Shown one piece after another: positions 12,333 through 25,500 of a stretch of 64,000 nucleotides of DNA. The notes below the pieces were generated by a model. The model was not told the DNA's origin. It did not search any database and worked only from the letters and a program-made list of their open reading frames with translations. The DNA comes from Cristatella mucedo (Eukaryota; Bryozoa; Phylactolaemata; Cristatellidae): NCBI GenBank assembly GCA_009760855.2, contig WPIO01000005.1, positions 8,842,501-8,906,500 of the forward strand, in the 5' to 3' direction. A program made the position numbers and the translations under genes. The number at the start of each line of letters is the position of its first letter. The first letter of the stretch is position 1.

Positions 12333-12892
12333 AGAATCTTAATTAAAATCTTCACTAGCATAAGTTACTATATTAATAACGTTGATAGTTAAATAGTTAA
12401 ATGCTACACAGCCAAAATGCTGCTGAATCAAACAAATAAAAAGTGGCAGATTAAGATTATGTTCAGGTATCTGTCAATAGTTGGTCTATGATCGGCTCCC
12501 TACACGTCGATCATAAATTACCGCGACCCTATCAAGCTCGACCGCTTCCAGCCAACTCGGCGTTTGGCCTCTGCGATGGCCTTGGGTCACTGTGCTTTCC
12601 GAGGACTTAAATTTATAAAATGCCTTAGACGATAAAATAGGGAGCTTAAATAGCAGGTCAGCAGCTGCTTCCTTACTTGTAAAGTTTAAGTGTCAGACAT
12701 TACCACAAAACAGAGCAGCGTGACCAAACATGATCAACTCTCCTTCTGTACCACTTTACTTGCTACAAAAGCTTTTGGCACTGATTAATTCCGGAAGTCG
12801 ATTCCAGATTGTTCACAAATTTTATACTATTCAGATATAAAAATAAATTATCTGATAAAAAAACCTCATTAATGTAGCGGCAGTAGAGCCTT
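12333..12892. other. Intergenic, no recognised content
   Basis: AT-rich unique-looking sequence; no conserved open frame. Confidence 0.5.
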
Positions 12893-13012
12893 AATTGCTA
12901 TCACCACCCCTTGAAAGGGGGCAATTAAGCATTGACCACAGCAGGATTCGACCCTTCAACCTGGGTCGCGAATCACGAGCCCCTTACCCCTGGGCGAAGA
13001 CCTAGTGACAAG
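12893..13012 (-). mobile_element. SINE1, tRNA-like, reverse orientation
   Basis: On the minus strand AGGGTCGAATCCTGCTGTGG gives a B-box (GGTCGAATCC), preceded by GGGGTAAGGGGCTCGTGATT as an A-box region. Downstream, GGTGATAGCAATTAAGGC is a worn version of the GGTGATAGCCGTAAGGCTC tail seen at 15758. Confidence 0.6.
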
Positions 13013-13949
13013 TGTGCAATTTTGTTTTTAGATTCTATTATTGTAATACTGCAAGCCTAAACATTAATTTCGACCCTATTAACTGTGGTACACCTCAAAT
13101 TGGCCACGAAAGCAGCCTAAACCATCGGCTACTCTGGAGACCTCTGCCTGTGTGCGATATATAGAAGTCGCGAAGAGGCAGAACAAAAAACTTAGCAACA
13201 GCTGACAGCAAAGACAAGCTTCATTGATTTACAGATGGGCTGCTGTCTGGGCACCAAAAAAAAATTAAGGATCTCTCATTTAGTCACAGGTGCAAGATCA
13301 ATTAGGACATTTGCCAGCTTCCAATTGTGGCATTGTATCGAGAAGGGATGATGGTAGTTAGGAGTGACAAGCAAAATGGCCGAGAACGCAGGATTGCATC
13401 AATGTCTAGAAACTGTAGCTTTCTTAAGTCGGGCGAAAATCTGTATGCTAAAACAGAAACACAATAGAGAAAGTATAAAGTCCGCATTTGATCAGTAGCA
13501 CAGAATGGAGTGAAGGTAGCGCTCGGCCGAGTAAGAAAACAATGCCGAGGGTGGGGACTTTAATTTCTTAGGGGCTTAAAAGTGAGGCAGTGAGGCAAAA
13601 AGACTCAGACAGTGAAAACACTTTGACATACTACAGAGGATTAAATAGACTATGAGGATGTATATTTGAAGAGCTACAACCCAGAGCCTTGAACTGCATA
13701 ATGCCATTAGTCCCTTTAGATCTTTAGACCTTAACGTTATTGATAACAGGGCTCACTTTATTGTGCCGTTACGGTACGGTCATTTCGTTGCGTCGACTAG
13801 AACTCTTGGTGCATTGTGTTCATGCGAGGACCAATTGGATAAGGCTCACTCGATCAAGACTTCATTCCGTTTAACGGTCAAGGTACTGGATGCGGTTTAG
13901 CAGTTCCCATTGGAGCACCAAAATGCAGGGAAATTTGAGGCTGCACTTG
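13013..13949. other. Intergenic, no recognised content
   Basis: No family match or conserved open frame seen. Confidence 0.5.
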
Positions 13950-14199
13950 GCAGGTTTCTATCGCAATAACGAGGCAACTTCCCCGAGTCCCACAGGCATG
14001 CCCGGTGAGATAATCAACCGACCCAAGCGTGTGGACAGAACCTTTGAGTCCATACACTGATTGATAAAGAGCCCGTGTAGGCTGGTGAAAATTGGTATAC
14101 TGTCAAATCTGCAGCGTACGTGACTGACATGCCTAACTACCGAATTTTGCACTAGCAGTCGGCGACACTTTATTCTGGCAGGAAGACTTTATTTGTGAG
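13950..14199 (-). mobile_element. Old LINE (A-like) left segment of a split copy
   Basis: Diverged reverse-strand match to the LINE A ORF2 C-terminus (worn QNSxxRxVxxxRC coding block at 13958-14152). It ends in AAGACTTTATTTGTGAG (14183-14199), which recurs with small changes at 15172-15190, where the same old LINE resumes. Confidence 0.6.
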
Positions 14200-14830
14200 G
14201 CTGTCATATGTGTGTATCCCCATCTGTAACTCCACAAAGCCACACAGAATATGTGGATGTTACGCAAGAGAGTTTTGTATAGCCCACTTACAACTTAAGC
14301 GGCTTTTGGTATGCATTCGGTACCCAGCAGACTTCATCTCACGCAAAAAGAGAAAGTGGGAAGCATAGCCGAGTCAAGAGAACAGTTGAGGTAAATAGTT
14401 CCATGGAAGTAGCAGCTCAGGACAGCTGAAAAGGATGAGCCATAGTCAGCAGCATGAGAGTAGTTGTCATTGCGTAAGAATTTTGGAAGCGAGTTTCACA
14501 GTCTAGGACCTGCAGAGCTAAAGCTTATGTCGCCAACTGTCTTTAAGCGGAGGAATGAAGCAATTAATTTATTGTCCATACAGGACCTGAGGGCACGAAA
14601 AGGCTGAAACTGGTGCAGCAGTTTAGATAGGTATCGAAGAGCCAAGTCGTGGAGTGCCTTGTGGGTCAGTGTATGAACTTTGCTCTGTATCATCTATTGA
14701 TCTTGTGCAGGACCGCTAGTTGATCGTTATTGGTAGAGTCTATATGCAATGTTCTCACAAAGGTGTAACATCTGGGAATGGCGAGATCTAAACTCCTAAG
14801 AGAGTATGTCTCTTGGAGAACCAGCTAAGA
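14200..14830 (-). mobile_element. LINE B 3' end and C-terminal coding fragment
   Basis: Tail block ATCCCCATCTGTAACTCCAC, then GAGAGTTTTGTATAGCCCAC and GCAGACTTCATCTCACGC, typical of LINE B 3' ends read in reverse. The reverse strand at 14496-14693 encodes a short worn C-terminus (FSSAGPRL, ALHDLALRYLSKL). It lies inside the older LINE together with the LINE A tail at 14930. Confidence 0.75.
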
Positions 14831-14929
14831 GAGCCTCCATGTGGAATTAATTTCTCATCAAAGAATTCTGCCAAGCTGCTGAGCTTGGAACCATTGACAA
14901 GTTACTCAGGCCTCCAAGAAGTAGCTGCC

Positions 14930-15171
14930 CCTGTGCATAGCAATCGAGGCAGGATTCTCTCATGCGTGCTGACACTGTGCATCCTACCACTAACCATATT
15001 TGCATGCTGACCCCATGCGTGTTACCTCTCTAACCATGTTACACTTGTCGTCATTGAGCATGCTAACACTAACCATTCAATCATGCTTCTTTTGAAGTAA
15101 ATGTAACGTGCTTAAATAAAGATTGAGTTCTCTGGTGATGCTATAACAAAAGTATTATTATTATTCTTATT
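14930..15171 (+). mobile_element. LINE A 3' end, plus orientation
   Basis: CGTGCTGACACTGTGCATCC, CACTAACCATATTTGCATGC and a worn AAATAAAGATTGAGTTCTC hairpin, then an ATT-rich tail that stops where the old LINE resumes. Together with 14200-14830 it fills the gap in the split copy. Confidence 0.75.
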
Positions 15172-15670
15172 AAGACTTGCATTTAGCGAGTTGCGTAAAA
15201 CTAGACGGCATGTCAAGAATGTGTGGATCAGCTTGGCTGCTGTAGCTTTATTAAATCATTCCCGATTTTTCGCTTGTATGTAGCTGAAAGTAAGCCGCCA
15301 TGGCAGTAGAGTTGATGAAGTCACCTCTTGAAAAGGCATTTTGGAACTGAACATCTGCATTATTCCGCTTAAATACTGCTGGAGTTATATTGACCGAGAC
15401 AAATCGGATGGATAGGATTTCCAATTTCTGAGTAAAATTAAGGTTGGATATAATTCGAAAACTCGTTTCATCGTCACTAAATTGCTTAGATTATGCTGCC
15501 ATCCTAATGCAAACTTCCGAAATGTATGCTGCGATGGCGCTGAGAGAGTTTGGGATACTTGAAAGAGGTAAGAAAGGATCAAAGTACAATGAATATTTGT
15601 CATGCGAGTAAACCTAAAAGCCGATATTGTGCTTCGCAATTAAATCGGCAAGAAGTGGGCCATACATTGT
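15172..15670 (-). mobile_element. Old LINE (A-like) right segment of a split copy
   Basis: Continues the copy from 13950: GAGTTGCGTAAAACTAGACG, then GTCAAGAATGTGTGGATCAG, a TATGCTGCCATCC block and GGATCAAAGTACAATG, each a worn version of the LINE A order. No open frame. The first 19 bases (15172-15190) resemble the last bases of the left segment, as a target-site duplication would. Confidence 0.65.
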
Positions 15671-15757
15671 GAAAGGAATTAGACCTAAAAGTCACAAGCC
15701 TCTGGCAGTCGTGTTAAAATACTCTTAGCTCACGATACATTCCGGCAACGACAGCCT

Positions 15758-15942
15758 ACAGGCCGTGATGGCACACTAGGTAAGGTGGTTGCTTTCACGA
15801 CCTCGGTCCCGAGGTCGTGGGTTCGATTCCTGCGGTGGGCGATTCCTTATCGCCACTGCAAGCGGTGGTGATAGCCGTAAGGCTCTTCTGTCGCTATATA
15901 AAAAAGAGGCTGTTTAATCAGCTAGGATTTTTTTTTTACAGG
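15758..15942 (+). mobile_element. SINE1, best-preserved copy
   Basis: A-box-like TGGCACACTAGGTAAGGTGG and B-box GGGTTCGATTCCTGC about 45 bp apart, as in a tRNA-derived pol III promoter. The body continues GGTGATAGCCGTAAGGCTC, TTCTGTCGCTATATA, GAGGCTGTTTAATCAGCTAG and ends in a T run. The last blocks recur at 18657 and 41932. Confidence 0.8.
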
Positions 15943-16059
15943 CATCTTGCAGTTGGCGACAGTTAAGCGGTGTTTCAAACGAGGGTTATCATCGACAATT
16001 CGAGCAAGTGGAGCTGTAGCGGCACGTCAAGGCAAGCATATTCAACCACAGAATAGCTT

Positions 16060-16593
16060 CTGATTTATTTCGTGTGCTATCCGCGAGCACTTTCGCTGGC
16101 GCTCACGCCCCGTTTATTCTGCGACCGTAAATGAGTACTGGCAAAGCTACTTTCTGGCGGGAACCGCCAAGCAGCTGAACCTAAGCGCCAGTAGCCGCCG
16201 AACTGCGTACATCCAGAGATTACCAACGTAAATATCCGCGGCAGCCGCACTTTGCACTGATTGATTGCAACACTGCTCAGCCACAGCACGCGCGCAGCGA
16301 CCGCGTAGCGTCCGCCGCAGCCAGCCGTAGCAATGGCAACGGCCCCTTGCGTTTCCCTAACCGGAAATGATTCGACCTTGTCGGCAGAGGGTTGGCTCGT
16401 GTGAGGATGTCTCGCTTTGGTGCAACGGGCTATATATATAAATATATATATATCAGCTTTTTCTTTTCACTTAAATCGTACACTTCCTGTGCTCCAATCT
16501 TGTTGCGTAAGGTACTGGTAATTGCGGAAGCGTAGTAGGAGCTGTTGATTCACCGAGGGCAATTTTTCTCTTTCAAACAGATTTCCGCGTAAA
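16060..16593 (+). promoter_or_regulatory. GC-rich probable promoter and 5' UTR of PPP6C
   Basis: From about 16060 to 16400 the sequence is GC- and CpG-richer than its surroundings (GCGCGCAGCGACCGCG and similar). A TATA-like run of TA repeats lies at 16430-16453. A good acceptor, TTTTTCTCTTTCAAACAG, ends at 16580, 13 bp before the start codon, which suggests a 5' UTR intron. A 24-codon ORF (ATG 16333 to TGA 16404) would be a uORF only if transcription starts upstream of it. The transcription start cannot be placed from sequence. Confidence 0.5.
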
Positions 16594-19500
16594 ATGGCCG
16601 ACATAGATAAATGGATCGAGCTAGCCCGAGAATGCAAATACTTACCGGAGAATGATCTCAAGGTAAAGTGATCGTACCGTCTCAATATATAAATGCCCGT
16701 GGAGCCCATCCCAGACGTTGTTACTATGCGCCGCCTTTCTGACCAGTAGTGGCCGCCGCGGCCTTTTGGATCCCTGCCGTTCAAGTTAATCACTGATTGC
16801 CGTAAACCGTGTGTCCCCCAACCTCTCCTTTGCTCACCTGGTTAAAATTGAGTATTTTTTTAGCTTGAATCTGATGCAGCACCAGTGCGAATTTGATATC
16901 GTGAAAGGGGCATTGTGTCAGCTGAAGAGCATTAGAGCAGGTGCTAGGTCACAGGTTTAGCATTGCCCAATTACCCCTTCGAGGTCTTGGTTGGCGCTGC
17001 TTTGCGAGCAGTGCGTTGAATGCGTGCATGTTATGTTTTCGTCCTGTTGTTGGAGGCGACCTCAAGATCGGCGAGGCATATTCGTGGATTTAGTTGACTA
17101 GATTCTGACCATTCTAAACTAAAGAGCTTGCTTTCGTTTGTTTTCTTTCGGGCTTGCTTTGCGCTTGCCGCTAAGCTTGCACCACCCTCTTGCCTCGGAC
17201 CAAGCCTGCCAGTGTCATTATATGGGCGTCAATGGATCCGTCTCCAAATCATAAGGCGAATCACTGATCGACTTTAGTTATGCTTGTGGCTTTCACTGCA
17301 TTTAATACTTGTGCATCCTTAGCGAAGGTTCAGAATCACGATTACCAATCGGAGTAACCATGGCAGGCCCACTATCTCCCTTCTTAATATTTGCTGTATG
17401 GCGTTGGTTCAGATCAGATGTTGCTACCATGAAATGGTCGTATGTTTAACGATAGGTCTGTTATGTCGCATGCTCTTCTCTGGTCCAGCAATGTAAAATC
17501 CGATAGTTGGCTATGAGCCTGCGGCATCCATCTTTCTGTCGGCCTTTGGTATCTTTAGGTCTACATTTACCCATGTAGCCTAGCTGCTGTGGACTAGGTG
17601 ATGTCAGAGGCAGACATCTGCTTGTCGGTCTAACCCTTGTCGTTGCGTGGGGTCCGAGTAGCCTGATCTCTCCGACTAATTTCAGGTAGCTCTTCCATCG
17701 GCGAAGATGCCTGCCAGATGGGGCCTTCGATGCTGCTGCCTCTGTCTTGATGAATTTGCCACTCAGCTAGATTTGATGGCAGCTTGTCTTAACAGTTGTG
17801 GGTGGTTCACTCTTAGGTTTCTAATTTTAGTTATGATTTACTTTATTGAACTCACTCGGTTTTCTTGATCATTTTTCGTGCAGGATCTTAACTTTTTGGG
17901 CTTCTTCAGTGAACCATTCTATGCCCTGTACTTTCCTCTGTTTATGCTACCCTCCAAGCACACCGCCATACGTGCTACACCACCTGCCTTTCCAAAATCC
18001 AATTTGTGCATTTAGGGAGGAATCTTTGTGCTTTCTGTTTTATTCGGTCCAGTTCTTTGTAAATCAGTGTATTAAATCACGTTTCGCTGCCTCGATTGTT
18101 GGCTCATCTTATCAAGATGAGCTCAGGTTGATTTAAGAAAAAAGTGTAACCAGGACTGAGAGTCTTACACACATTAATAAGAAAATGGAGGCAACAAAGT
18201 GGCAAATACCGACTTTGTATGCTAGTGTAGTGTTGAAATTTTGCCCCCCAACGCAAAAAGGTTGGACACCCCTGCACTAATTAGTATATGTTGCATATCC
18301 AGCCATCAGGAAAAGCCTCTGCTCTTTTATTTATAAAAATAAAACTAATACATTTGATATAGCGTCCTCAGACTCTTTTTAGGCACTTTACATTTTCTGC
18401 AAATGAAGCACGGTCGAATGGTTAGTAGTAGCTTGTGTGTGTGCTCATACCTACACAAGTTATCATTGCCGAATCTCTTCGTGCAGGTAACATGCTTATC
18501 AAGGCTCGGATACATGGCACATGGTACACCTAGAGATCTGCCTATTTACTGTTGCTCAGTGGTGTTCTCTAAAGTGACTGTTGTTGGTTCACCATGCCTC
18601 CCTGTATACTCCCCCAAACAGGTCCTCTTTCTGACTTATCTCGAGGTTTATTTAGTACATGGGTCTTAGCCCTGGGTTAAGGTGCTAGTTCTTCACGACG
18701 CATGTAGTGGGTTTGAGACCTGCAGCAGGCAATTAATTATTGCCTTCTGCAAGCTGTAATAATAGCCATTCAGACACTTCTGTCACTATAGAAATGAGGC
18801 TGTTAAATCGGCTAGTTTTTACTTTTATTTAAAGCAGCCTTGCATAATCTGAAGCATGTGGTTCCTCAGCAACCACAGACCAAGCCAGTGATGCACCCTG
18901 CATCCTTTTATACAGCTGTTACTTGTATGAAATTTTGCATCCGTAGGGGTTTATGAGACATCTGCCTAAGTTAATCGTTGATTTAATGATCCAAGTATTA
19001 GCGCTACTGTTTTTATTGTACAGCGATTCCACACTAAAGTATTAGCATTTTTGTTTGTTTTGGAGGCTTGGCATGCATGCAATGCTTGTATGATCTAGTC
19101 TTTTGTTGGCTGCCACTGGTTGGTTCGTACTCACCCGTGTTTCCTTGTATGTATTCTTCTGGGTTCTTCTCCTGTGCTATTCTTTAGTGAGTTGCAAGGT
19201 TATGCATTTAAGCTGTTCACTTTGTTTAAAATGCGTGGGAGACCTTCGTCATGCAGCACTGTGCAGTGCTAATTTTACACCAAATGCCTAATGGGGTAGG
19301 GCTTGAGATTGCAGCATATCGTGATGTATCAACGATGTCCAACAAGGGCATGCTAAACTCGTGTTTTACTCTGCACTCACTGGTTTCTACCTTAACTCCT
19401 CCCCTGCCAGTTTCTAAGAATGAGAAAGCTCGTTAATTTGGAACCATTTGACAAATAATGTGAAGGTGCATTGTTATGATACCTCTTCCGTGGCCACTAG

Positions 19501-22500
19501 GACACATGCAACTTAGTCAATCTTGGATGGACTCAAACTAAATGTATAGATATAAAGTCGTTGATTAAAAAATCATAATATGAGAATCCCACCTGTGATG
19601 TTTTTTCTACGTTCACGTTTGTAGTGTTTTCTGTGAAAGGAAGCTAGTTTTTGTAAGTGCATGCAGATACTAGTTCTGCAGTCTTCGAAGCTGGACATGG
19701 TTGCAAGACTAAAGCTGCTAACCGAAGTATAGCTAAACCAGATGTGATGCAATCCCGTGTGAAGAAATGCAACTGTCTTTTGCCATGCGCTCAGGCATGG
19801 CTGCCTGTGCTGACTTGAACTTCATCCCTGTGATCCATCCTTCATGTGCTTGTTCATGCTGACACTGTGCATGCTGTCACTAACCACACTTGCATGCTGA
19901 CTGTGCATGTCATCCTAGCCATATTATTCATGTTGTTTATCAAGCATGATACCACTCACCATTCGATCGTGTTTCCTGTGCAGCAAATGTAGAGCACCTA
20001 GAAAGAGATTGAGTTCTCTGAGGGTTTTTAATCAAGTATATTATTATTATTATTATTATTATTCTGCCATGCATTAGCCAGTGTTCCACATCCCTACATT
20101 AAACTTGTTCTCAGAATCTTGTAGCACCATGTTATTGGGTTCGTCAAACCTAATCCATTTCATGTAGTTGCATTGTAATGTAATTGCAAGCATACTCTGG
20201 TTAGTTACTTTGCTGGGTTCTTTCATAACGATCATCATTGGCACCTGCACTGGCAACACTGCACCCAGCTGCCAACATTCATTTTGTTATCTGCTGTGCT
20301 CTGTTGACCTGTTCCAAAAGGTTTCTCGAGATAAGTCCTTACCTAGTGATCTTTGTAATGATCTAGCCGATCGCTTCTCGAGCTTCTTTTTCAACAAGAT
20401 AGACAAGATCAGAGAGTCCAATCCCTAGGGAGGCAGCATCCCCTCTGGAATCCTTCCCTCCCTCAACTCTGTGCAGCACCTAGATATCTACATTCAAGGC
20501 CATGAGTGACCTCATCCTGAAGTTCGTATCCCAATCAAAAAAGACAACTAGTCCTCTAGACCCTATTCCTACTGCCCTGCTTCTATGATGCATTCATCTG
20601 CAGCCGCCATGCATAACTAATATCATAGACATGTCATTAGCCTTATGTCATGTCCCAGTACCTTTCCAAAAAAGGGTGTTGTCAGGTTTTATTTAAAAAA
20701 AGCCACACTTGACAAAGAGAACTTGAGCAACCTCAGCCCAGTCTCCCCTTCTACCACCCCTATCAGACATGGGAATGAGTCATGGCAGACCAACTGAACT
20801 CATATATTGAAACTTCAAACCCTGCTAGTAAGTTTCAGTCTGGTTTTAGAGCTAATCACTCCTCAGAGTCAGAATTGCTTCTGGTGTATAACGACCTTCA
20901 TAGGAATGCAGACTTAGGTAGAGTTTCTCTTGTTTTTGCTCGATCTTTTGGCAGCTTTTGATACTATCGATCACCAAGTCCTTCTCCAGTGCCTCTTATC
21001 TCACCTGGGCGTCACTGGTACTGCACTGCAATGGTTTACGTCCTATCTCACTGGGATACTCCAAAGTCGTGATGAGAACAAGAAAAGATCGTCTGAAGAA
21101 CCTCTGAAGTATGGGTACCTCGGGACTCTGTGCTTGTTCCGGTTCCTTTCACGGTTTATACCCTCCCTCATGCCGATGTGATTGCCAGGCACAACTTAGG
21201 CTTTCACTTCTATGCAGGTGGCACTCTGGTGTACCTATGCTTTATTGCTCCCAGTCCTCCAGCGTCTCGAATACTCTCAACTCCCTCGCTGCATGTATTT
21301 GTGACATTCACACACAGATGGCAACAAACATTCTTTAATTTAATGAACTTGAAACGACTTTACTAGTTATGGGCAAACCAAGTGTGGTGCAGAAATGAAA
21401 ATCATCTCTGCCAGCATATCTCCTGTTGAATCTGCATGAAGCCTAGGTCTCATGTTCCAGGGAGTGACCTTTCATTAGACGACCACATCACCTCAACAGT
21501 CAAGTCTGCCTACTTTCAGCTACACACATAGCTAAAATGCTGGCTTGCTTAGATAGGGATACTGCGTGCATTCGTGGCATGGTGTTTCGACTTCTATAAC
21601 CCATTGCTTGCTGGTCTACTCGCCTGTACAATCAGGAGTTGAGAGTTGGTGCAAACTCTTCAGCTAGGCTTGTCTGTCGTGAGTGTCGCAGTTGCCACGT
21701 CACACCACTTATTGCCGACCTACACTTGCTCCCAATCAAGCTGCGAATCGACTTCACGGTTCTGTCACTTACTTTTAGGTCCCTTCATTCTTTGGCTCCA
21801 GCCTACCTATCGGATCTACTCCCCCACCAGGCTAAGCATCGTGCTACCTACTTTTCAGAATCTAACCATTTACCTATACATCATAGGAACCTCAAATCCT
21901 TTTTAGACCGAGTCTTTAGTTTGTTTGCTATCAAAGCCTGGAACTCACTTCCGACTGGCGTGACAACATCCCCTGACATGACAACATTTGTAACATCTAG
22001 ACAACATTTTAAAAAAAAAGCTAAAAACATTTATTTATCACAGCATTTAGTGGGTCCGTGTGATTCGTCCTTAACGTGCTTATGCGTCCTGACACTGTAC
22101 ATACTGCCACTAACCATATTTGCGTGTTGACCCTATGCATGTTATCTCTAGCCATGTTATGCTTGTGGTCATCGAGCATGTTACCCTTAACCAGTTGATC
22201 ATGCTCCCTTTACACCATATGTAAAGTGCCTAGGAAGAGATTATGTTCTCTGAGGGTGCAATGCAGATGTTTTACTAATATGTTGGGCAGACATGGGCAT
22301 TCAGGTTAAGCTCGACTTTTGGTTGGCTGCAGTGTGTGCATTGTCCAGCTGGTTCCAGCCATCGCTTCATTCCCATTGGGAACTTGATCTGAAATCTCAG
22401 CAATGGTGAATAATTCCTTACCTGAGCTCTCGTATTTCCGTCATATTTGCGTTGTGACTTGGCTACTTGGGTGGGTGTGCTGTGCATTTTTCTACAGCCA

Positions 22501-25500
22501 AGGTATTATGCCTTGGCTACTCGGGTGGGGGGCTTGCTATGCAGAATCCTCGAGTTGGGCTTAGTCCTTAGTGATCTTTTTTGCACGATGGCTTACTGTT
22601 TTCAAAACCAGCAGTCGCCCTATCAAGCAGTGTCAAGCCACATTAATTAGCTCACAATCTCTTGGTAGAAACTTGCAGCTTGTAGCTGACTTAGACGTGG
22701 TTAAGTACTTCATGTGCCTGCAGACAGAAAAGCAGCCCTTTGGAGTAGGGGTAAGACCATCTGTATCGCCACCCTGCTCAAGACTCCTGAACCCGTGCGA
22801 CCTGCTGATCATGTAACCGGGCTGGTGCTGGTGTGCTGCCGAGTTTTAAAAAAAATGACACCTGACACCACTTGAAGTGTACTCTTTGCTCATGTAGTGC
22901 TGTGGAGGAGTACTTTCGAATACTTGAATGAGATTTTTTTTGTGACGTTTGATATTCGACGTGGGTATTGGATGCTTCTGTATCAAACTTGACTGAAAAT
23001 GACTATGTGGGCATTGTTGGCTGTACATTTTGGATTTCATTTAATCAGCTGTGCCTGTATTGCTAAACTAGATAAGATTGGGCTGTATCAAAGACATGAA
23101 GCTGCTACCGAATTGGTCTGGAAGTGGCCGGTCATCTGTGGAATTTGCTTCATGCCAATTTTCAACATTTGTCTTTGAATAATAGTAATAATTTTATGCT
23201 ATTTGTATAGGGCTCTAAAAGAACTTCATTTCGATCCGAGCTCTTTCTACCTCACTACAAGACAATCAATATCCAAGTGTTAGTGATATGCACGGAATCT
23301 AATTTGCAAAAGCAAACTGAGATCATGGTTTGGCCAGCTGCTGAAATGTGAAGATATTCCTTGCCACCAGTTAGTAAAACCTCCCTCTAAAAACTGCACT
23401 GAATCATGCAAAGGTATGCAAACAAAGCACACCATAGCAAAAAACTGGCAAGTTCACATGGGTTAAAATGAAGCTAATCTGTATAGATTTGTCCAGCTGA
23501 GATTATGATGATGCAAGTTCCGTGGAGCTAGTGACCATAGCTAGATGTGATTGCCCGACTGTCGGTGCATTCGAGCTGAAGGCTTGGTCACCAAAAGATT
23601 TCAGTTTAGTGTGATAGATGGCTGGTCTTTATACATTGCTTAATTATCCCAGTGCCATATTAAGTTGATTTGTCTGGTCAAGTGTGTCTTTTGTGAGGTG
23701 CAGTGTAGTGTCGCTTTTAAGACTTCTCAATTGTAAAACCTGGCCCACTATGAAGACCAATGTTGGATCTCGACCAAAGTATCACTTCATCTCAACTATA
23801 TAATAATAATAATGATAATACATTTGTATAACATCCTCAGAGAACTTGGCCTCTTTCTTGGCACTTTGCATTTGGTGTAAAGGAAGCATGACCATCTGCT
23901 TAGTGCTAACTTGCACATTGGCATCATGCATAATATGGTTAGTGGTAACACTGACAACATCTTATGCATAGTATAGTTAATGGTAACGTGCATAGGGTGT
24001 GCACGCATGAGCACCCAAAGGACAAATCACAAGGGCCCAGCAAATACTGCCAGGAACTGGTTCGTTTTTAGCTTACTTGTAAATGTCAAATCAGAGGATG
24101 TCGAGCGTCAATCGGGAGTGGGTTCCGGGCTTTTGGACCATACGAACTACGAATATGGTCTCTAAAGGATTCGAGGTTGGTTTGAGGCATAGCTACATGA
24201 TGTAGTCAGTACTAGAGGATATGTGCATCGACCTGTTGTGATGCTAGGACCAGGCACCATTATCTGACCCTGAGGTAAGGCTGCACTGGGTAGTCAAAAT
24301 AAGCACGATCTCGATGTACCAGATTGTTTGTCTTTGCTCTTCAGCACTACTAGGTTGGAGACATGATTACCATGCATGCTCCCTAGCACCACGCTAGTGC
24401 TTATAAGTAAAAGCTCTGCACCCCCACCCTTTGCTAGCCGTAAAAATGAGAGAAAAAATATATTCATTTGTACTGCGCCCCAAGAGAAATCTTTATTCAG
24501 AAGCTTTACATATGCCTCGGTGCTGGACCCATGATCTCGGTCGTGAAATTCATTCACCTTGACCTTATTTCGAGTCGAGCACAAATGTGCCAAACCAGTG
24601 CTGCTGACTTCCATTCATTTATCAGTAATCATATGGCTTTGCTGCTCATTTCATGTGGCTTTAGGGATTTAGAAGCATTGTATTCTCATTTGTGCTTGGA
24701 AAGAGTTGCCCATTATGAAGGCTCGTTTGTATATGAATGCATCATTAATGCAATTACTCTATTGCCGTGATGCTGAATGCTGGTGGGCTGTGACTAATGA
24801 TCTTGCCCTCTACTTCTCTTTTGCAGAAGCTGTGCGATTATGTCTGTGAGCTTCTCTTAGAGGAATCAAATGTGCAACCGGTCAGTACACCTGTCACCGT
24901 ATGTGGTGACATTCACGGCCAGGTAATTTTCATTGATTAGCTCCTGTGCGGACCAGACTGTAAGTCTCAGGGAATAGCTCTTTAGAAGGACTTGCTTGCT
25001 GTGCAATATGCATGCGCAATTATTTTGCCTGTGCTTGATGTCACTGAGTTGAAAGCGCTTATAGCACGATGCATACTGAAAAATGCTCTTACAAAATCCC
25101 TAAACATGCATGTTGGTCCTCGGTTGGCAGCTATTCTTGGCTTGCATACCATTGATATAGCCCCCTCAGAGAACTCAATCTCTGTCTAAGCACTTTACAT
25201 TTGCTGCAAAGGAAGCACACGATCTAATGGTTATATTGTATTTGTACTACTGTTTTGTAGTTCTATGACCTTAGAGAACTGTTTAGGACCGGAGGAGAAG
25301 TGCCAGACACAAGCTACATATTCATGGTAACATCTGGAACCTGTTTTCATATGCATGCCTGCTGGAGCCAAGCTTGCTTTAATTTTTTTGATCAATTCCT
25401 GTTATCTACTTCTAAACCATTTTAGTAGCCTGATCTAGACTGATGTTCTTATTTGGACAGGGTGACTTTGTCGACAGAGGATATTATAGTCTCGAGACGC

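Noticed and set aside
15758-15840. Possible functional tRNA gene
   Set aside because: A- and B-boxes are present but no cloverleaf with a sensible anticodon arm could be drawn, and the element continues into a SINE body shared with other loci.
16428-16453. TA-rich run as a functional TATA box
   Set aside because: It is a short TA microsatellite; its position is compatible with a TATA box but nothing else supports that, so it is only mentioned in the promoter entry.
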